Part shown: piece by piece, positions 53,411 through 62,306 of the stretch
Layout: each line of letters opens with the position of its first letter
Numbering within the stretch: the stretch's first letter is position 1
NCBI GenBank assembly: GCA_934153675.1
Contig: CAKPFG010000002.1
Coordinates: 62,001-126,000, forward strand
DNA: 64,000 nt
Reading direction: 5' to 3'
Source: an uncultured Bacilli bacterium
GTDB taxonomy: Bacteria > Bacillota_I > Bacilli_A > RF39 > UBA660
The notes under the pieces: model-generated
What the model was told of the DNA's origin: nothing
Database searches by the model: none
The model's input: only the letters and a program-made list of their open reading frames with translations
Translations under genes and position numbers: made by a program

Positions 53411-55897
53411 ATGGATAATAATACAATAAATAATAATGAAGAAAATTTCTCTGGAAAATTTCATGAAAGGGATAGTCTATCCATTAATGATATTGTATCA
53501 GAAGTAAAAGATTCATTTTTGGATTATTCTATGAGTGTTATTACATCACGAGCAATTCCTGATTTAAGGGATGGTTTAAAACCTGTTCATAGAAGAATAT
53601 TATGGTCAATGTTTGAAGAGGGAAATATGCCTGATAAGCCTCATAAAAAATCAGCAACAACCGTTGGTTATGTTATGGGACATTATCATCCACATGGAGA
53701 TACTTCAATTTATGATGCGATGGTTAGATTAGCTCAAGATTTTAATCAAAGATATATGTTAGTAGATGGACATGGTAATTTTGGTAATATCGAAGGCGAT
53801 GGTGCTGCTGCTTATCGTTATACAGAAGCAAGACTTTCAAAAATCTCACTTGAATTATTAAGAGATATTAGAAAAAATACGGTAAATATGTCATTAAACT
53901 TTGATGAAACAACCAAAGAGCCAGATGTTTTACCAAGCAGGTTTCCAAATGTTCTCGTAAACGGTTCTATGGGAATTGCAGTTGGTATGGCAACCAATAT
54001 ACCACCCCATAATTTGGGTGAGGTTATAGATGGATGTATCGCTTATATAGATAATTCTGAAATAGAATTACCTGAGTTAATGCAATATATCAAAGGTCCA
54101 GATTTTCCAACGGGTGGAATAATTTTGGGAAATAGTGGAATTGTAAAGGCGTATTCAACAGGAAAAGGTACAATTACTATTAGAAGTAGAGCTGAAATAC
54201 AAGAAGCAGGTAATCATCATTTAATTATTGTTACTGAGGTTCCATACGGAGTAAATACTTTGGATTTAAAAAATAAAGTAGCCGAATTAGTTCATAATAA
54301 AATAATAGATGGTATTGCTGATTATCATACTGATTTAAAGAATGGGGTAAAAATTACAATTACTTTAAAAAAAGATGCTAATCCACAAGTAGTATTAAAT
54401 AATTTATATAAACATACCAATTTTCAAATTAGCTATGGTATAAATTTGTTAATGCTTGACAATGGCACACCAAGAACATTAGGGTTAAAATCAATTATTA
54501 CTAAATATATAGATTATCAAAAAGAAGTAGTAATTAGAAGATTACGTTTTGATTTGGGTAAAGCAGAAGAAAGAGTTCATTTATTAGAAGGTTATAAAAT
54601 AGCTTTAAATCACATTGATGATGTAATTAAAATAATTAAAGAATCTGAATCTGATGTAATTGCAAAACAAAAATTAATAGAAAAGTTTGCCTTTTCTGAA
54701 ATTCAGGCTAATTCTATACTTGAACTAAAATTAAGAAGATTAACTGGACTTGAAAGGGAAAAAATAGAAAACGAATTATCTTCATTATTAAAATTAATAA
54801 ACGAAATTAAAGATACATTATCAAGTAATCATAAAATATTAGAAGTAATAAAGAAAGAAATGCTAGAAATAAAGGAAAAATATAGTGATGAAAGACGTAC
54901 ATCTATTGATATGACAGCAGTTGATTATATAGAAGACGAATCTTTAATTCCTGTAGAAGATATCGTTGTTACATTAACAAATAACGGATATATAAAGAGA
55001 ATAAATAGTGAAAATTACCGTTTGCAAAATAGAGGTGGAGTGGGTATTAAAGGCATGTCTACTAATGAAGAAGATTTTGTTGAAAAAATAATTTCTATGA
55101 CAACTCACGATTATTTAATGATTTTTACAAATAAAGGTAAAGTATATAGATTAAAGGGTTATGAAATTCCTCTTTATAGTAGACAATCAAAAGGAATACC
55201 TATTATTAATTTGCTTACAATAGATAAAGATGAAAAAGTAACTACAATGTTGAAAATTACACCTAATAATTCTAATGGATATTTGATATTTGCAACAAAA
55301 TTTGGCTTAATAAAAAGAACAAATGTTCGTGAATTTAATAATATTAGATCAAGTGGTAAAATTGCTATTACTTTAAAGGATAATGATGAATTAGTTGAAG
55401 TAAAAGAAACAAATGGTTCAAATGAAATATTGATGGCAGCTTCTAATGGTAGAATGATACGATTTGTTGAAAATGAAATTAGGATAATGGGTCGTACAGC
55501 ATCGGGTGTCAAAGGTATCGATATAGAAAATGGTTATGTAGTTGGTTGTGAAATTTCAGAACAAAATAAAGAAATATTAGTTGTTACTGAAAATGGTTTT
55601 GGTAAAAAAACTAGCATAGATGAATATCGTATGACACATAGGGGAAGTAAAGGTGTGAAAGCTTTAAATGTTACAGAAAAAAATGGTAATATAGTTGCCT
55701 TTAAAAGTGTCAAAGGAAATGAAGATTTAATGATAGTAACAAATAATGGAATTATTATTCGAGTACCTTTAAATCAAGTTTCTACTACTGGTAGAGTGGC
55801 ACAAGGTGTTAAATTAATTAATCTAAAGCAAGGTCAAAAAGTCAGTACTATAACATTAGTTGAATCTGAAAAAAATGATTTGGGTAACAATGAATGA
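53411..55897 (+). CDS. gyrA: DNA gyrase subunit A
   Basis: 828 residues. The catalytic Tyr is in AAAYRYTEARLSKIS; SVITSRAIPDLRDGLKPVHRRILW and YHPHGDTSIYDAMVRLAQDF are the quinolone-region motifs. The C-terminal beta-pinwheel has a GyrA box (QNRGGVGIKG). GGAGGC precedes the ATG. The stop lies at the edge of a palindrome holding parS. Confidence 0.98.
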   Translation: MDNNTINNNEENFSGKFHERDSLSINDIVSEVKDSFLDYSMSVITSRAIPDLRDGLKPVHRRILWSMFEEGNMPDKPHKKSATTVGYVMGHYHPHGDTSIYDAMVRLAQDFNQRYMLVDGHGNFGNIEGDGAAAYRYTEARLSKISLELLRDIRKNTVNMSLNFDETTKEPDVLPSRFPNVLVNGSMGIAVGMATNIPPHNLGEVIDGCIAYIDNSEIELPELMQYIKGPDFPTGGIILGNSGIVKAYSTGKGTITIRSRAEIQEAGNHHLIIVTEVPYGVNTLDLKNKVAELVHNKIIDGIADYHTDLKNGVKITITLKKDANPQVVLNNLYKHTNFQISYGINLLMLDNGTPRTLGLKSIITKYIDYQKEVVIRRLRFDLGKAEERVHLLEGYKIALNHIDDVIKIIKESESDVIAKQKLIEKFAFSEIQANSILELKLRRLTGLEREKIENELSSLLKLINEIKDTLSSNHKILEVIKKEMLEIKEKYSDERRTSIDMTAVDYIEDESLIPVEDIVVTLTNNGYIKRINSENYRLQNRGGVGIKGMSTNEEDFVEKIISMTTHDYLMIFTNKGKVYRLKGYEIPLYSRQSKGIPIINLLTIDKDEKVTTMLKITPNNSNGYLIFATKFGLIKRTNVREFNNIRSSGKIAITLKDNDELVEVKETNGSNEILMAASNGRMIRFVENEIRIMGRTASGVKGIDIENGYVVGCEISEQNKEILVVTENGFGKKTSIDEYRMTHRGSKGVKALNVTEKNGNIVAFKSVKGNEDLMIVTNNGIIIRVPLNQVSTTGRVAQGVKLINLKQGQKVSTITLVESEKNDLGNNE

Positions 55898-55913
55898 TGT
55901 TTCACGTGAAACA
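55898..55913. other. parS: parS site 1, inside a 30-bp perfect palindrome
   Basis: TGTTTCACGTGAAACA, one base from the B. subtilis parS consensus TGTTCCACGTGAAACA and fully symmetric. The symmetry extends to 55891-55920, beyond the site on both sides, followed by TTTTATTT, so the same sequence could act as the gyrA terminator. Confidence 0.85.
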
Positions 55914-55951
55914 TCATTCATTTTATTTATAAATAATTATATTTATAATAG

Positions 55952-55981
55952 TTGACATCATCCTTTAAAATGATGTATATT
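55952..55981 (+). promoter_or_regulatory. Promoter of the SRP RNA gene
   Basis: TTGACA (55952-55957), 18-base spacer, TATATT (55976-55981). Confidence 0.75.
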
Positions 55982-55985
55982 GTAT

Positions 55986-56066
55986 GTGCACAACATTTAT
56001 ATTTGAATCAGGTCAGAGAAGGAATTCAGCAGCCTTAAGAATCTCTAAATGTGTGTGCTTTTTTTT
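55986..56066 (+). ncRNA. ffs: Signal recognition particle RNA, small (4.5S-like) form
   Basis: About 75 bases between the promoter and a T run. The SRP domain IV core is visible as AATCAGGTCAGAGAAGGAAT and CAGCAGCCTTAAG. The ends (GCACAACATTT / AAATGTGTGTGC) pair into a long stem, followed by eight T. It is far shorter than the 270-base B. subtilis scRNA and lacks the Alu domain. It lies directly before tadA and dnaX, where ffs is often found in Bacillota. Confidence 0.88.
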
Positions 56067-56074
56067 GTAATAAA

Positions 56075-56090
56075 TGTTTCACGTGAAACA
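56075..56090. other. parS: parS site 2
   Basis: Exact copy of TGTTTCACGTGAAACA, between the SRP RNA terminator and the tadA ribosome binding site. Its ATG is in frame with tadA and could be mistaken for the tadA start. Confidence 0.85.
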
Positions 56091-56103
56091 TAGAGGAGTT
56101 ATT

Positions 56104-56520
56104 ATGGATAAATATATGAATTTAGCAATCAAGGAAGCACTTAAGGCAAAAAATGGAGGAGATGTTCCTGTTGGTGCTGTAGTTGTACATAAGAACAAAA
56201 TAATTAGTAAAGCCTTCAATAAAAAAGAAAAAAGCAAAAATGCTATATGTCATGCAGAAATAATAGCTATAAAAAAGGCTTGCAAAAAAATTAATAATTG
56301 GCATTTAAATGACTGTATTCTTTATTGTACTATGGAACCTTGTATGATGTGTTGTGGCGCTATTTTACAATCAAGAATAAAAAAAGTATATTTTTTAGTA
56401 AAAAATGATAAATATGGATGTACAGATTTATTAAAAAATAGTAAAATAGAATTTATAAAATTAGAAAACGATCTAAAAATGAAAAAAATATTAAATGAAT
56501 TTTTTTCATCAAAAAGATAA
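56104..56520 (+). CDS. tadA: tRNA-specific adenosine deaminase
   Basis: 138 residues; converts A34 to inosine in tRNA-Arg(ACG). Zinc site: CHAEIIAI (His and catalytic Glu) and CTMEPCMMCCGA. The ATG at 56104 has AGAGGAG 7 bases upstream; the longer frame from 56074 begins inside parS site 2. Ends two bases before parS site 3. Confidence 0.95.
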   Translation: MDKYMNLAIKEALKAKNGGDVPVGAVVVHKNKIISKAFNKKEKSKNAICHAEIIAIKKACKKINNWHLNDCILYCTMEPCMMCCGAILQSRIKKVYFLVKNDKYGCTDLLKNSKIEFIKLENDLKMKKILNEFFSSKR

Positions 56521-56522
56521 AA

Positions 56523-56538
56523 TGTTTCACGTGAAACA
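56523..56538. other. parS: parS site 3
   Basis: Third exact TGTTTCACGTGAAACA, in the 29 bases between tadA and dnaX. Confidence 0.85.
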
Positions 56539-56549
56539 TAGGAGGAAAA

Positions 56550-58211
56550 ATGTATCAAGCTTTATATAGAAAATATCGCCCTCAAAATTTTAACGAAGTA
56601 GTTGGTCAAAAAATTATAGTAAAAACGTTAATTAATGCTATAAAAACCAATAAAATTTCTCATGCATATTTGTTTGCTGGGCCAAGAGGCACAGGAAAAA
56701 CAAGCATTGCTAAAATTTTTGCAAAAACTATTAATTGTAAAAATTTAAATAATGTTACACCTTGCGAAAATTGTGATAGTTGTCTTTCTTTTAATTCTAA
56801 GAAAGATATAGATATGATTGAGATAGATGCAGCCTCTAATAATGGTGTAGATGAAATAAGAAATCTAAAAAATAGTGTTAATTTTGTTCCAAATAATAGT
56901 AAATATAAAGTATATATTATAGATGAGGTTCATATGTTATCAACATCTGCTTTCAATGCTTTATTAAAAACATTAGAAGAACCACCTGAGTTTGTAATTT
57001 TTATATTAGCAACAACTGAATTGTATAAAGTTCCAGAAACGATTATATCAAGATGTCAAAATTTTGAATTTCGTAGAATTTCTATTTCCGATATGTCGTC
57101 AAGACTTTTACAAATATGTGAAAAGGAAAATATATTAATAGATAATGATGCAATAAATGAAATATCTAAAATTTCAAATGGTGGTATGCGTGATGCAATA
57201 GGATTATTGGATCAATTATCAGCATATACAACAAAGAAAATAACAATAGATGATATTAATGACGTTTGTGGATTTATTTCAAACGAACATTTGTTTGAAA
57301 TAATGAGCTTAATAATTGATAATAATTTGGATGAAGTATTAACAAAAATAAACAAATATAACGACGAGGGGAAAGACTTAACTATTATTTTGAAAAAGAT
57401 AGCTGAACAATTGAAAAATGTCTTAATATATATTAATGCCTCAGAATATTTTGATGATAAAAATTTAATAGAAAAATATGAATATTTTGCAAATAAAATA
57501 GCAGAAAAAAAAATAAATAAAATGATAAATGAAATTACAGAATCATTAAAAAACATGAAATATGAAAATGATAAACTTTTTCTTTCACAATTATGTATTA
57601 TTAGAATATTTAATGTTATTCGTAGTAATACTATTTCTATGGATAATAAACAAGATGAAATTATTAAAAATTTCAAAAATTCGATAGATAGTAATTATCC
57701 AAAAATAAAAAATGAAAAACAATTGGTAAAAAAAGAAAATACAAAAATTATTCAATTTAAAAAGATTCGAATTAATAATACTCTTGCTCAATTTAACAAA
57801 AGAGATTTACTTGAATTTAAACAAGAATTGAATAAGTTACATTCATATATATCAAATAGTAAATTTGCTTCCACTATATCTATTATTTTAGATGGAATTG
57901 TTAAAGCTAAGGGAAACGAATATGTAATATTTGTATATTCAGATAAAAAAATGTCTACATATTTTAATGAAAAAATAAATGATATTGAAAATACTTTGTT
58001 TTTTATATTAAAACAAAAATATAAAGTTATTTCTGTTTGTGTTGATGAATGGGAAATAATAAAAAATGATTTTAATAATAGTTTAAAGATGGGCGAAAAA
58101 AAGTATGTTTTAATGGATGAAGTTGCAATTATTGATGATAAATCTCAAAATAATGATATAAAAATCAATGATATTGACAATTCATTCAATGAAATAGTAA
58201 AATATATTTAG
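56550..58211 (+). CDS. dnaX: DNA polymerase III subunits gamma/tau
   Basis: 553 residues. Clamp-loader AAA+ core with Walker A FAGPRGTGKTSIAK, zinc Cys cluster (CKN ... CENCDSC), Walker B VYIIDEVHMLS, sensor GGMRDAIGLLDQLSAY. The C-terminal 200 residues are Lys/Asn-rich and carry a tau-like region. AGGAGGAAAA precedes the ATG. No obvious programmed frameshift site was identified. Confidence 0.96.
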   Translation: MYQALYRKYRPQNFNEVVGQKIIVKTLINAIKTNKISHAYLFAGPRGTGKTSIAKIFAKTINCKNLNNVTPCENCDSCLSFNSKKDIDMIEIDAASNNGVDEIRNLKNSVNFVPNNSKYKVYIIDEVHMLSTSAFNALLKTLEEPPEFVIFILATTELYKVPETIISRCQNFEFRRISISDMSSRLLQICEKENILIDNDAINEISKISNGGMRDAIGLLDQLSAYTTKKITIDDINDVCGFISNEHLFEIMSLIIDNNLDEVLTKINKYNDEGKDLTIILKKIAEQLKNVLIYINASEYFDDKNLIEKYEYFANKIAEKKINKMINEITESLKNMKYENDKLFLSQLCIIRIFNVIRSNTISMDNKQDEIIKNFKNSIDSNYPKIKNEKQLVKKENTKIIQFKKIRINNTLAQFNKRDLLEFKQELNKLHSYISNSKFASTISIILDGIVKAKGNEYVIFVYSDKKMSTYFNEKINDIENTLFFILKQKYKVISVCVDEWEIIKNDFNNSLKMGEKKYVLMDEVAIIDDKSQNNDIKINDIDNSFNEIVKYI

Positions 58212-58222
58212 GAGGGATAAAT

Positions 58223-58516
58223 ATGAATATGCAAGCAATGCTGAAAAAAGCACAGAAAATGCAAAATGATATGATGAAAACACAAAATAAAATTAATGAA
58301 AAAGTTTTTATAGGAGAATCATCTTTTGTTCATGTTGAAATGAAGGCCGGAAATATAATATCTATAAAAATAAATAGTGATTCTATAGATCATGATGATA
58401 TAGAAATTTTGGAAGATATGCTTGTTGTGGCTATACAAGATGCTAAAAATAAGTATGATAAAGAAATGGAAAAAGAAATGGGATCTTATACTAATGGTCT
58501 TCCTGGTCTATTTTAA
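58223..58516 (+). CDS. ybaB: YbaB/EbfC nucleoid-associated protein
   Basis: 97 residues. MNMQAMLKKAQKMQNDMMKTQ, then a central sheet (VHVEMKAGNIISIKINSD) and a C-terminal NGLPGLF typical of the family. Binds DNA as a dimer. Between dnaX and recR as in most bacteria; recR starts at its stop (TAATG). Confidence 0.93.
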   Translation: MNMQAMLKKAQKMQNDMMKTQNKINEKVFIGESSFVHVEMKAGNIISIKINSDSIDHDDIEILEDMLVVAIQDAKNKYDKEMEKEMGSYTNGLPGLF

Positions 58517-59121
58517 TGCATTATCCTAATACTATTTTAGATTTAATACAATGTTTTAAAAAATATCCATCAATAGGTGAAAAAACGGCTGAAAGATTGG
58601 CGTTATATACCTTAAATTTAGATGATTCTATTATTGAATTGATGGCTAATTCTTTAAATAATATCAAAACAAAAATAAAAAAATGTAAAATTTGTAATAA
58701 TTATACTGAAGATGATATTTGTTATATATGTAATAGCAATCGTGATAGCAAATTACTATGTATAGTTGAAAGTGCTAAAGATATTAATCTATTAGAAAAA
58801 AATAATATATACAATGGTTATTATTTTGTTTTGGATAATTTAATTTCACCTTCAAATGGATTAGATCCATCCGTTATTAATTTTGAAAGAATAATTGAAT
58901 TAATAAAAAATAATAATGTTAAAGAAATAATAATAGCAATTAAACCAACTGTTGATGGAGAAACAACTTCTATGTATATATCTAAGCTATTGGAAGATTA
59001 TGATGTGGTAGTATCTAGAATTGCCTTAGGTATACCTATTGGTGCTGAAATAGACTATGTTGATTCATTAACTCTTGAAATGGCTATCGAAAATAGAAAA
59101 GTAATTAATGGTAAAAAATAA
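58516..59121 (+). CDS. recR: Recombination protein RecR
   Basis: 201 residues; with RecF/RecO loads RecA at gaps. Helix-hairpin-helix FKKYPSIGEKTAERLALY, a Cys4 zinc finger (CKICNNYTEDDICYIC), and the TOPRIM domain (LLCIVESAKDINLLE, TVDGETTSMYISKLL) are complete. Confidence 0.97.
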   Translation: MHYPNTILDLIQCFKKYPSIGEKTAERLALYTLNLDDSIIELMANSLNNIKTKIKKCKICNNYTEDDICYICNSNRDSKLLCIVESAKDINLLEKNNIYNGYYFVLDNLISPSNGLDPSVINFERIIELIKNNNVKEIIIAIKPTVDGETTSMYISKLLEDYDVVVSRIALGIPIGAEIDYVDSLTLEMAIENRKVINGKK

Positions 59122-59152
59122 TTAAATCAACATATAATTAAATGGTGATAAT

Positions 59153-59341
59153 ATGTTAAAAATTATTCTCAAAATGATTAAAAGAATAGTTTTTAGTTCT
59201 TTTTTGTTATATGGTTATAATTTGATTATTGGGCCACTAAATTTAATGATTCCTATAAATATTATAACTATCTCAGCATTATCTGTTTTTGGGATACCTG
59301 CTTTATTAAGTTTTATTTTTGTATATATAATTGTCTTTTAA
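59153..59341 (+). CDS. bofA: BofA-family small membrane protein
   Basis: 62 residues, two membrane segments. The C-terminal pattern GPLNLMIPINIITISALSVFGIPALLSFIFVYIIVF follows BofA (IPVNxxT...GIPG), the inhibitor of pro-sigma-K processing in B. subtilis. Its place after recR is the same as in B. subtilis. GGTGATAAT precedes the ATG. Family members occur in non-sporulating bacteria, so sporulation cannot be inferred. Confidence 0.75.
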   Translation: MLKIILKMIKRIVFSSFLLYGYNLIIGPLNLMIPINIITISALSVFGIPALLSFIFVYIIVF

Positions 59342-59362
59342 TATTCATATTGTATATAAATT

Positions 59363-60265
59363 ATGTTTGATAATTATAAAGATACTCAAAAAATTGCTTA
59401 TAATATTTTGAGTAATTCAATTAAAAACAATAAAATTTCTCATGCATATTTAATTGAATCAAAGGGAAATGAAAAAAGTTATGACTTTGCATTATCATTT
59501 GCAAAGGCTTTATTGTGCCCTAAAAAATTAACTAATAATAAAAATTGTATTGGTTGTAATCAATGCCAAATAATAGATGATAATAATTTTCTAGAATTAG
59601 AAGTTATTGATACTGATGATATGTGGTTAAAAAAAGAAAAAATAGAAAATTTACAAAGTGATTTTAATTTTAAACCTATTATAGGCAAAAATAAAATATA
59701 TATTATTAAAAATGCAGAAAAATTAAAAGAAAACTTGTCAAATAAATTATTAAAGTTTATAGAAGAACCCGCACCAGGAATAATTGCTATATTATTAATT
59801 GATAATAAAAGTAAAATTCTTGATACTATATTATCTAGATGCCAATTGATTAGTTTAAATAATGAAGAAAAACATACTATAATTGATGATGATTTAACAA
59901 AAATAGTAATAAAATTTATTGAGTACGTAGAACAAGATAAATTAGAAACAATTTTATATACAAATTCTTTGTTACATGATCATATGAATGATAGAAATAA
60001 TTATATTGAAGTTTTAAATGTTATATTAGACTTTTATAAAAGTGTATTAAATTATAAAATCAATATTCAAAAATACTATATTAGTAATGATTATATTGTT
60101 GAAATAAAAAAAATTGGTGAAAAAATATCTTTTAATAACATTTTAAAAAAAATTGATATAATAATTAATTTAAAAAAGGCTATATTAAACAATGCTAATA
60201 TAAATTTAATTGTTGATAAGTTAATTATTGATTTTGCAGGGGTGGATAAAAATGAATCAAATTAG
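59363..60265 (+). CDS. holB: DNA polymerase III subunit delta'
   Basis: 300 residues, clamp-loader subunit. HAYLIESKGNEKSYDFALSFAKALLC has a degenerate P-loop as usual for delta'. A zinc cluster (CPKK ... CIGCNQC), KIYIIKNAEKL and IEEPAPGIIAILL, LSRCQLI are family motifs. No strong ribosome binding site. tmk, which usually precedes holB, is absent here. Confidence 0.92.
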   Translation: MFDNYKDTQKIAYNILSNSIKNNKISHAYLIESKGNEKSYDFALSFAKALLCPKKLTNNKNCIGCNQCQIIDDNNFLELEVIDTDDMWLKKEKIENLQSDFNFKPIIGKNKIYIIKNAEKLKENLSNKLLKFIEEPAPGIIAILLIDNKSKILDTILSRCQLISLNNEEKHTIIDDDLTKIVIKFIEYVEQDKLETILYTNSLLHDHMNDRNNYIEVLNVILDFYKSVLNYKINIQKYYISNDYIVEIKKIGEKISFNNILKKIDIIINLKKAILNNANINLIVDKLIIDFAGVDKNESN

Positions 60266-61031
60266 ATTAAAAATGTCAGAGGAAGTAATAGATATATATA
60301 CAAAAGACAGTGTTAAAATCGGTGATAATATAATTGTTGAATTAAACAACGTTTTATTTTATGGTGTTACAAAAAGTATAAAAAATATAAAAGAAAAGAA
60401 AAAAATAAATTCTTTATATAAATATGTACGATTAGCTAATTCTAAAGATAAAAAAATCATAAAAAAAAATCATATAGATTCTCAAAAAGCATTTATTAAA
60501 TGTAGAAAATTAATAGAAACATATAAACTTCCTATGAAATTAGTTAATGTATCATTTTCTTTTGATAGAAAGCAATTAATTTTTAAATTTATTTCTGATG
60601 ATAGGATTGATTTTAGAAATTTAGCTAAAGAATTGGCTAGAATATATAAAACTAGAATTGAATTAAGACAAATTGGGGTAAGAGATAAGGCAAAAGAAAT
60701 TGGCGGATGTGGTCAATGTGGGCAACAATTATGTTGTACTAGAATGCTGAAAAATTTTAACAGTGTTTCGATAAACATGGCTAAAAATCAAAATATTGCT
60801 TTAAATCCTAATAAGATTAATGGTGTTTGTGGTAGATTACTATGCTGTTTAAAATACGAAGACGAATGTTATAAGGAATGTCGAAAAGAATTGCCAAAAA
60901 TTGGCAAAGAGATAATTACAGCAAAAGGGAAAGGTAAAGTTGTGTTTGTCGATCCTTTATCTAAAAAGTATAATATTTTAACAGAAGATAAAGATATAGT
61001 AGAGTGTGATGTAAATGATAGTGTTAAATGA
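60252..61031 (+). CDS. ricT: PSP1/RicT family protein (YaaT)
   Basis: 259 residues. PSP1 domain with RTRIELRQIGVRDKAKEIGGCGQCGQQLCCTRML, NPNKINGVCGRLLCCLKYED and ECYKECRKELPKIG; these Cys bind Fe-S clusters in the RicAFT complex, which stimulates RNase Y and competence/sporulation in B. subtilis. The ATG at 60252 has AGGGGTGG upstream and overlaps the end of holB. Confidence 0.93.
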   Translation: MNQIRLKMSEEVIDIYTKDSVKIGDNIIVELNNVLFYGVTKSIKNIKEKKKINSLYKYVRLANSKDKKIIKKNHIDSQKAFIKCRKLIETYKLPMKLVNVSFSFDRKQLIFKFISDDRIDFRNLAKELARIYKTRIELRQIGVRDKAKEIGGCGQCGQQLCCTRMLKNFNSVSINMAKNQNIALNPNKINGVCGRLLCCLKYEDECYKECRKELPKIGKEIITAKGKGKVVFVDPLSKKYNILTEDKDIVECDVNDSVK

Positions 61032-61740
61032 TTTATTAAATTATAAAAATTATAAAATATATCAAGATACTGATATGTTTTGTTTTTCCTTAGATTCTGT
61101 TTTGCTTTCTAATTTTGTAACTTTGAATAGTAAAATAAAAAAAATATTAGATATTGGTTGTGGTAATGCACCAATACCTTTAATTTTAACTACAAAGACA
61201 AAAGCTGACATTATTGGTATAGAGATACAAAAAGATGTGGCAAAATTAGCTCAACAATCTGTAGATTATAACCATTGTACAGAAAAGGTGAAAATATATA
61301 ATGAAGATATAAATGATTTTTATATCAAACAAGAGTCTGATAGCTTTGATGTTATAGTAAGTAATCCACCTTACTTTAAGGTAAATAAAAAAACTAAGCA
61401 AAATATATCTAATTATAAAAAAATTGCAAGACATGAAATATATTTAAATATAGAACAAATTTGTAAAATAAGTAAAAAATTATTAAAAAATAATGGAGTT
61501 TTTGCAATAGTTCAGAGACCTGACAGGTTGTTAGAAATAATATCTTGTATGAAAAAAAATAATATAGAACCAAAGAAAATTCAATTTATTTATCCAAAAA
61601 AAGGTAAAGAATGTAATCTTGTTTTGATAGAGGGAAATAAAAATGGCAAAAGTGGTCTTAAAATATTGCAACCAGTATATGTTCATAATGAAAATGGAGA
61701 TTATACAAATTATATATTAAGTTTATTTAGTGATAGGTGA
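61015..61740 (+). CDS. tRNA1(Val) A37 N6-methyltransferase-like protein (YabB/TrmN6)
   Basis: 241 residues. SAM motif ILDIGCGNAPIPLIL, then FDVIVSNPPYFK, the NPPY motif of N6-adenine methyltransferases, and FAIVQRPDRLLEII, KKIQFIYPKKGKECNLVLIEG typical of YabB/TrmN6. The start overlaps the end of ricT by 17 bases. Same neighbourhood (holB-ricT-yabB-rsmI) as B. subtilis, where the next gene is rsmI; here an IS relic intervenes. Confidence 0.88.
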   Translation: MIVLNDLLNYKNYKIYQDTDMFCFSLDSVLLSNFVTLNSKIKKILDIGCGNAPIPLILTTKTKADIIGIEIQKDVAKLAQQSVDYNHCTEKVKIYNEDINDFYIKQESDSFDVIVSNPPYFKVNKKTKQNISNYKKIARHEIYLNIEQICKISKKLLKNNGVFAIVQRPDRLLEIISCMKKNNIEPKKIQFIYPKKGKECNLVLIEGNKNGKSGLKILQPVYVHNENGDYTNYILSLFSDR

Positions 61741-61830
61741 AGGTTGAAAATAAAAATATAAATTAAAGCATGTCAAAAATCGTCAATGAAGGCGTTAAAA
61801 TAAAAAGTACATTTGTACGCGTTCTTTGAA

Positions 61831-62225
61831 AATAGTAAATTGTTATTAGGTATTCTACATAGTAATAACATAACCTAAAGAAGTTAAATAAGAATTCATT
61901 TTTTCTGGGGAGTTTTTAATTTGTTTATTAGATTTAAAATTACGATTAAGTAATGTATTAAATCTTCCATAGTCAAATATTTCTCCAGTAAGTAGGATAT
62001 GATAAATACTAGTGAGTAAAAGTCTAGCTATGGCAATAATTGCTTTTTTATGTCCAGGATGTCTTTTTAAAGATTCATATCTTGCTTTAATATATGAACA
62101 TGAGTTATCTTTATATGTACTTTAGAGATTAACGACGCATATAAAAATACTAAAACAAAAGATAAAATTCTTTCACCACTCATCTCCACGTGCTATTGTA
62201 GTATGCCCAATAACAGTTTACTATT
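61831..62225 (-). mobile_element. IS110/IS1111-type insertion sequence relic, copy B
   Basis: Left repeat AATAACAGTTTACTATT (62209-62225) and right repeat AATAGTAAATTGTTATT (61831-61847) match the ends of copy A. Only 395 bases remain; most of the transposase is deleted. It is inverted relative to copy A, with which it flanks the origin. Confidence 0.75.
61855..62109 (-). pseudogene. IS110 transposase C-terminal relic
   Basis: The minus strand encodes SYIKARYESLKRHPGHKKAI, then IAIARLLLTSIYHILLTGEI and NRNFKSNKQIKNSPEKMNSY, ending at a TAG at 61855. It corresponds residue by residue to the tail of copy A (HKKAIIAIARLLLTSAYHML ...). Everything upstream is deleted up to the left-end remnant at 62113-62208. 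Confidence 0.8.
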
Positions 62226-62292
62226 ATATCAAAAAAAGAATTATTTTAATTACAATGTGTGCCTTTCAGAGGACTGAAAGGACGAAGAAAGG
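62215..62292 (+). repeat. 78-bp repeat, copy B (rsmI leader / IS110 flank)
   Basis: Reverse complement of 33441-33518 with two mismatches. Contains the hairpin CCTTTCAG-AGGA-CTGAAAGG (62262-62281) and ACGAAGAAAGG, 14 bases before rsmI. Confidence 0.8.
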
Positions 62293-62306
62293 AATGTTAG
62301 TTAAAA

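Noticed and set aside
56074..56103. Longer tadA frame starting MFHVKH
   Set aside because: The extra codons are parS site 2 read as protein; the real ATG has a proper ribosome binding site at 56104.
57212..57676. Minus-strand ORF of 154 codons opposite dnaX
   Set aside because: Antisense shadow of a conserved gene; no start signals.
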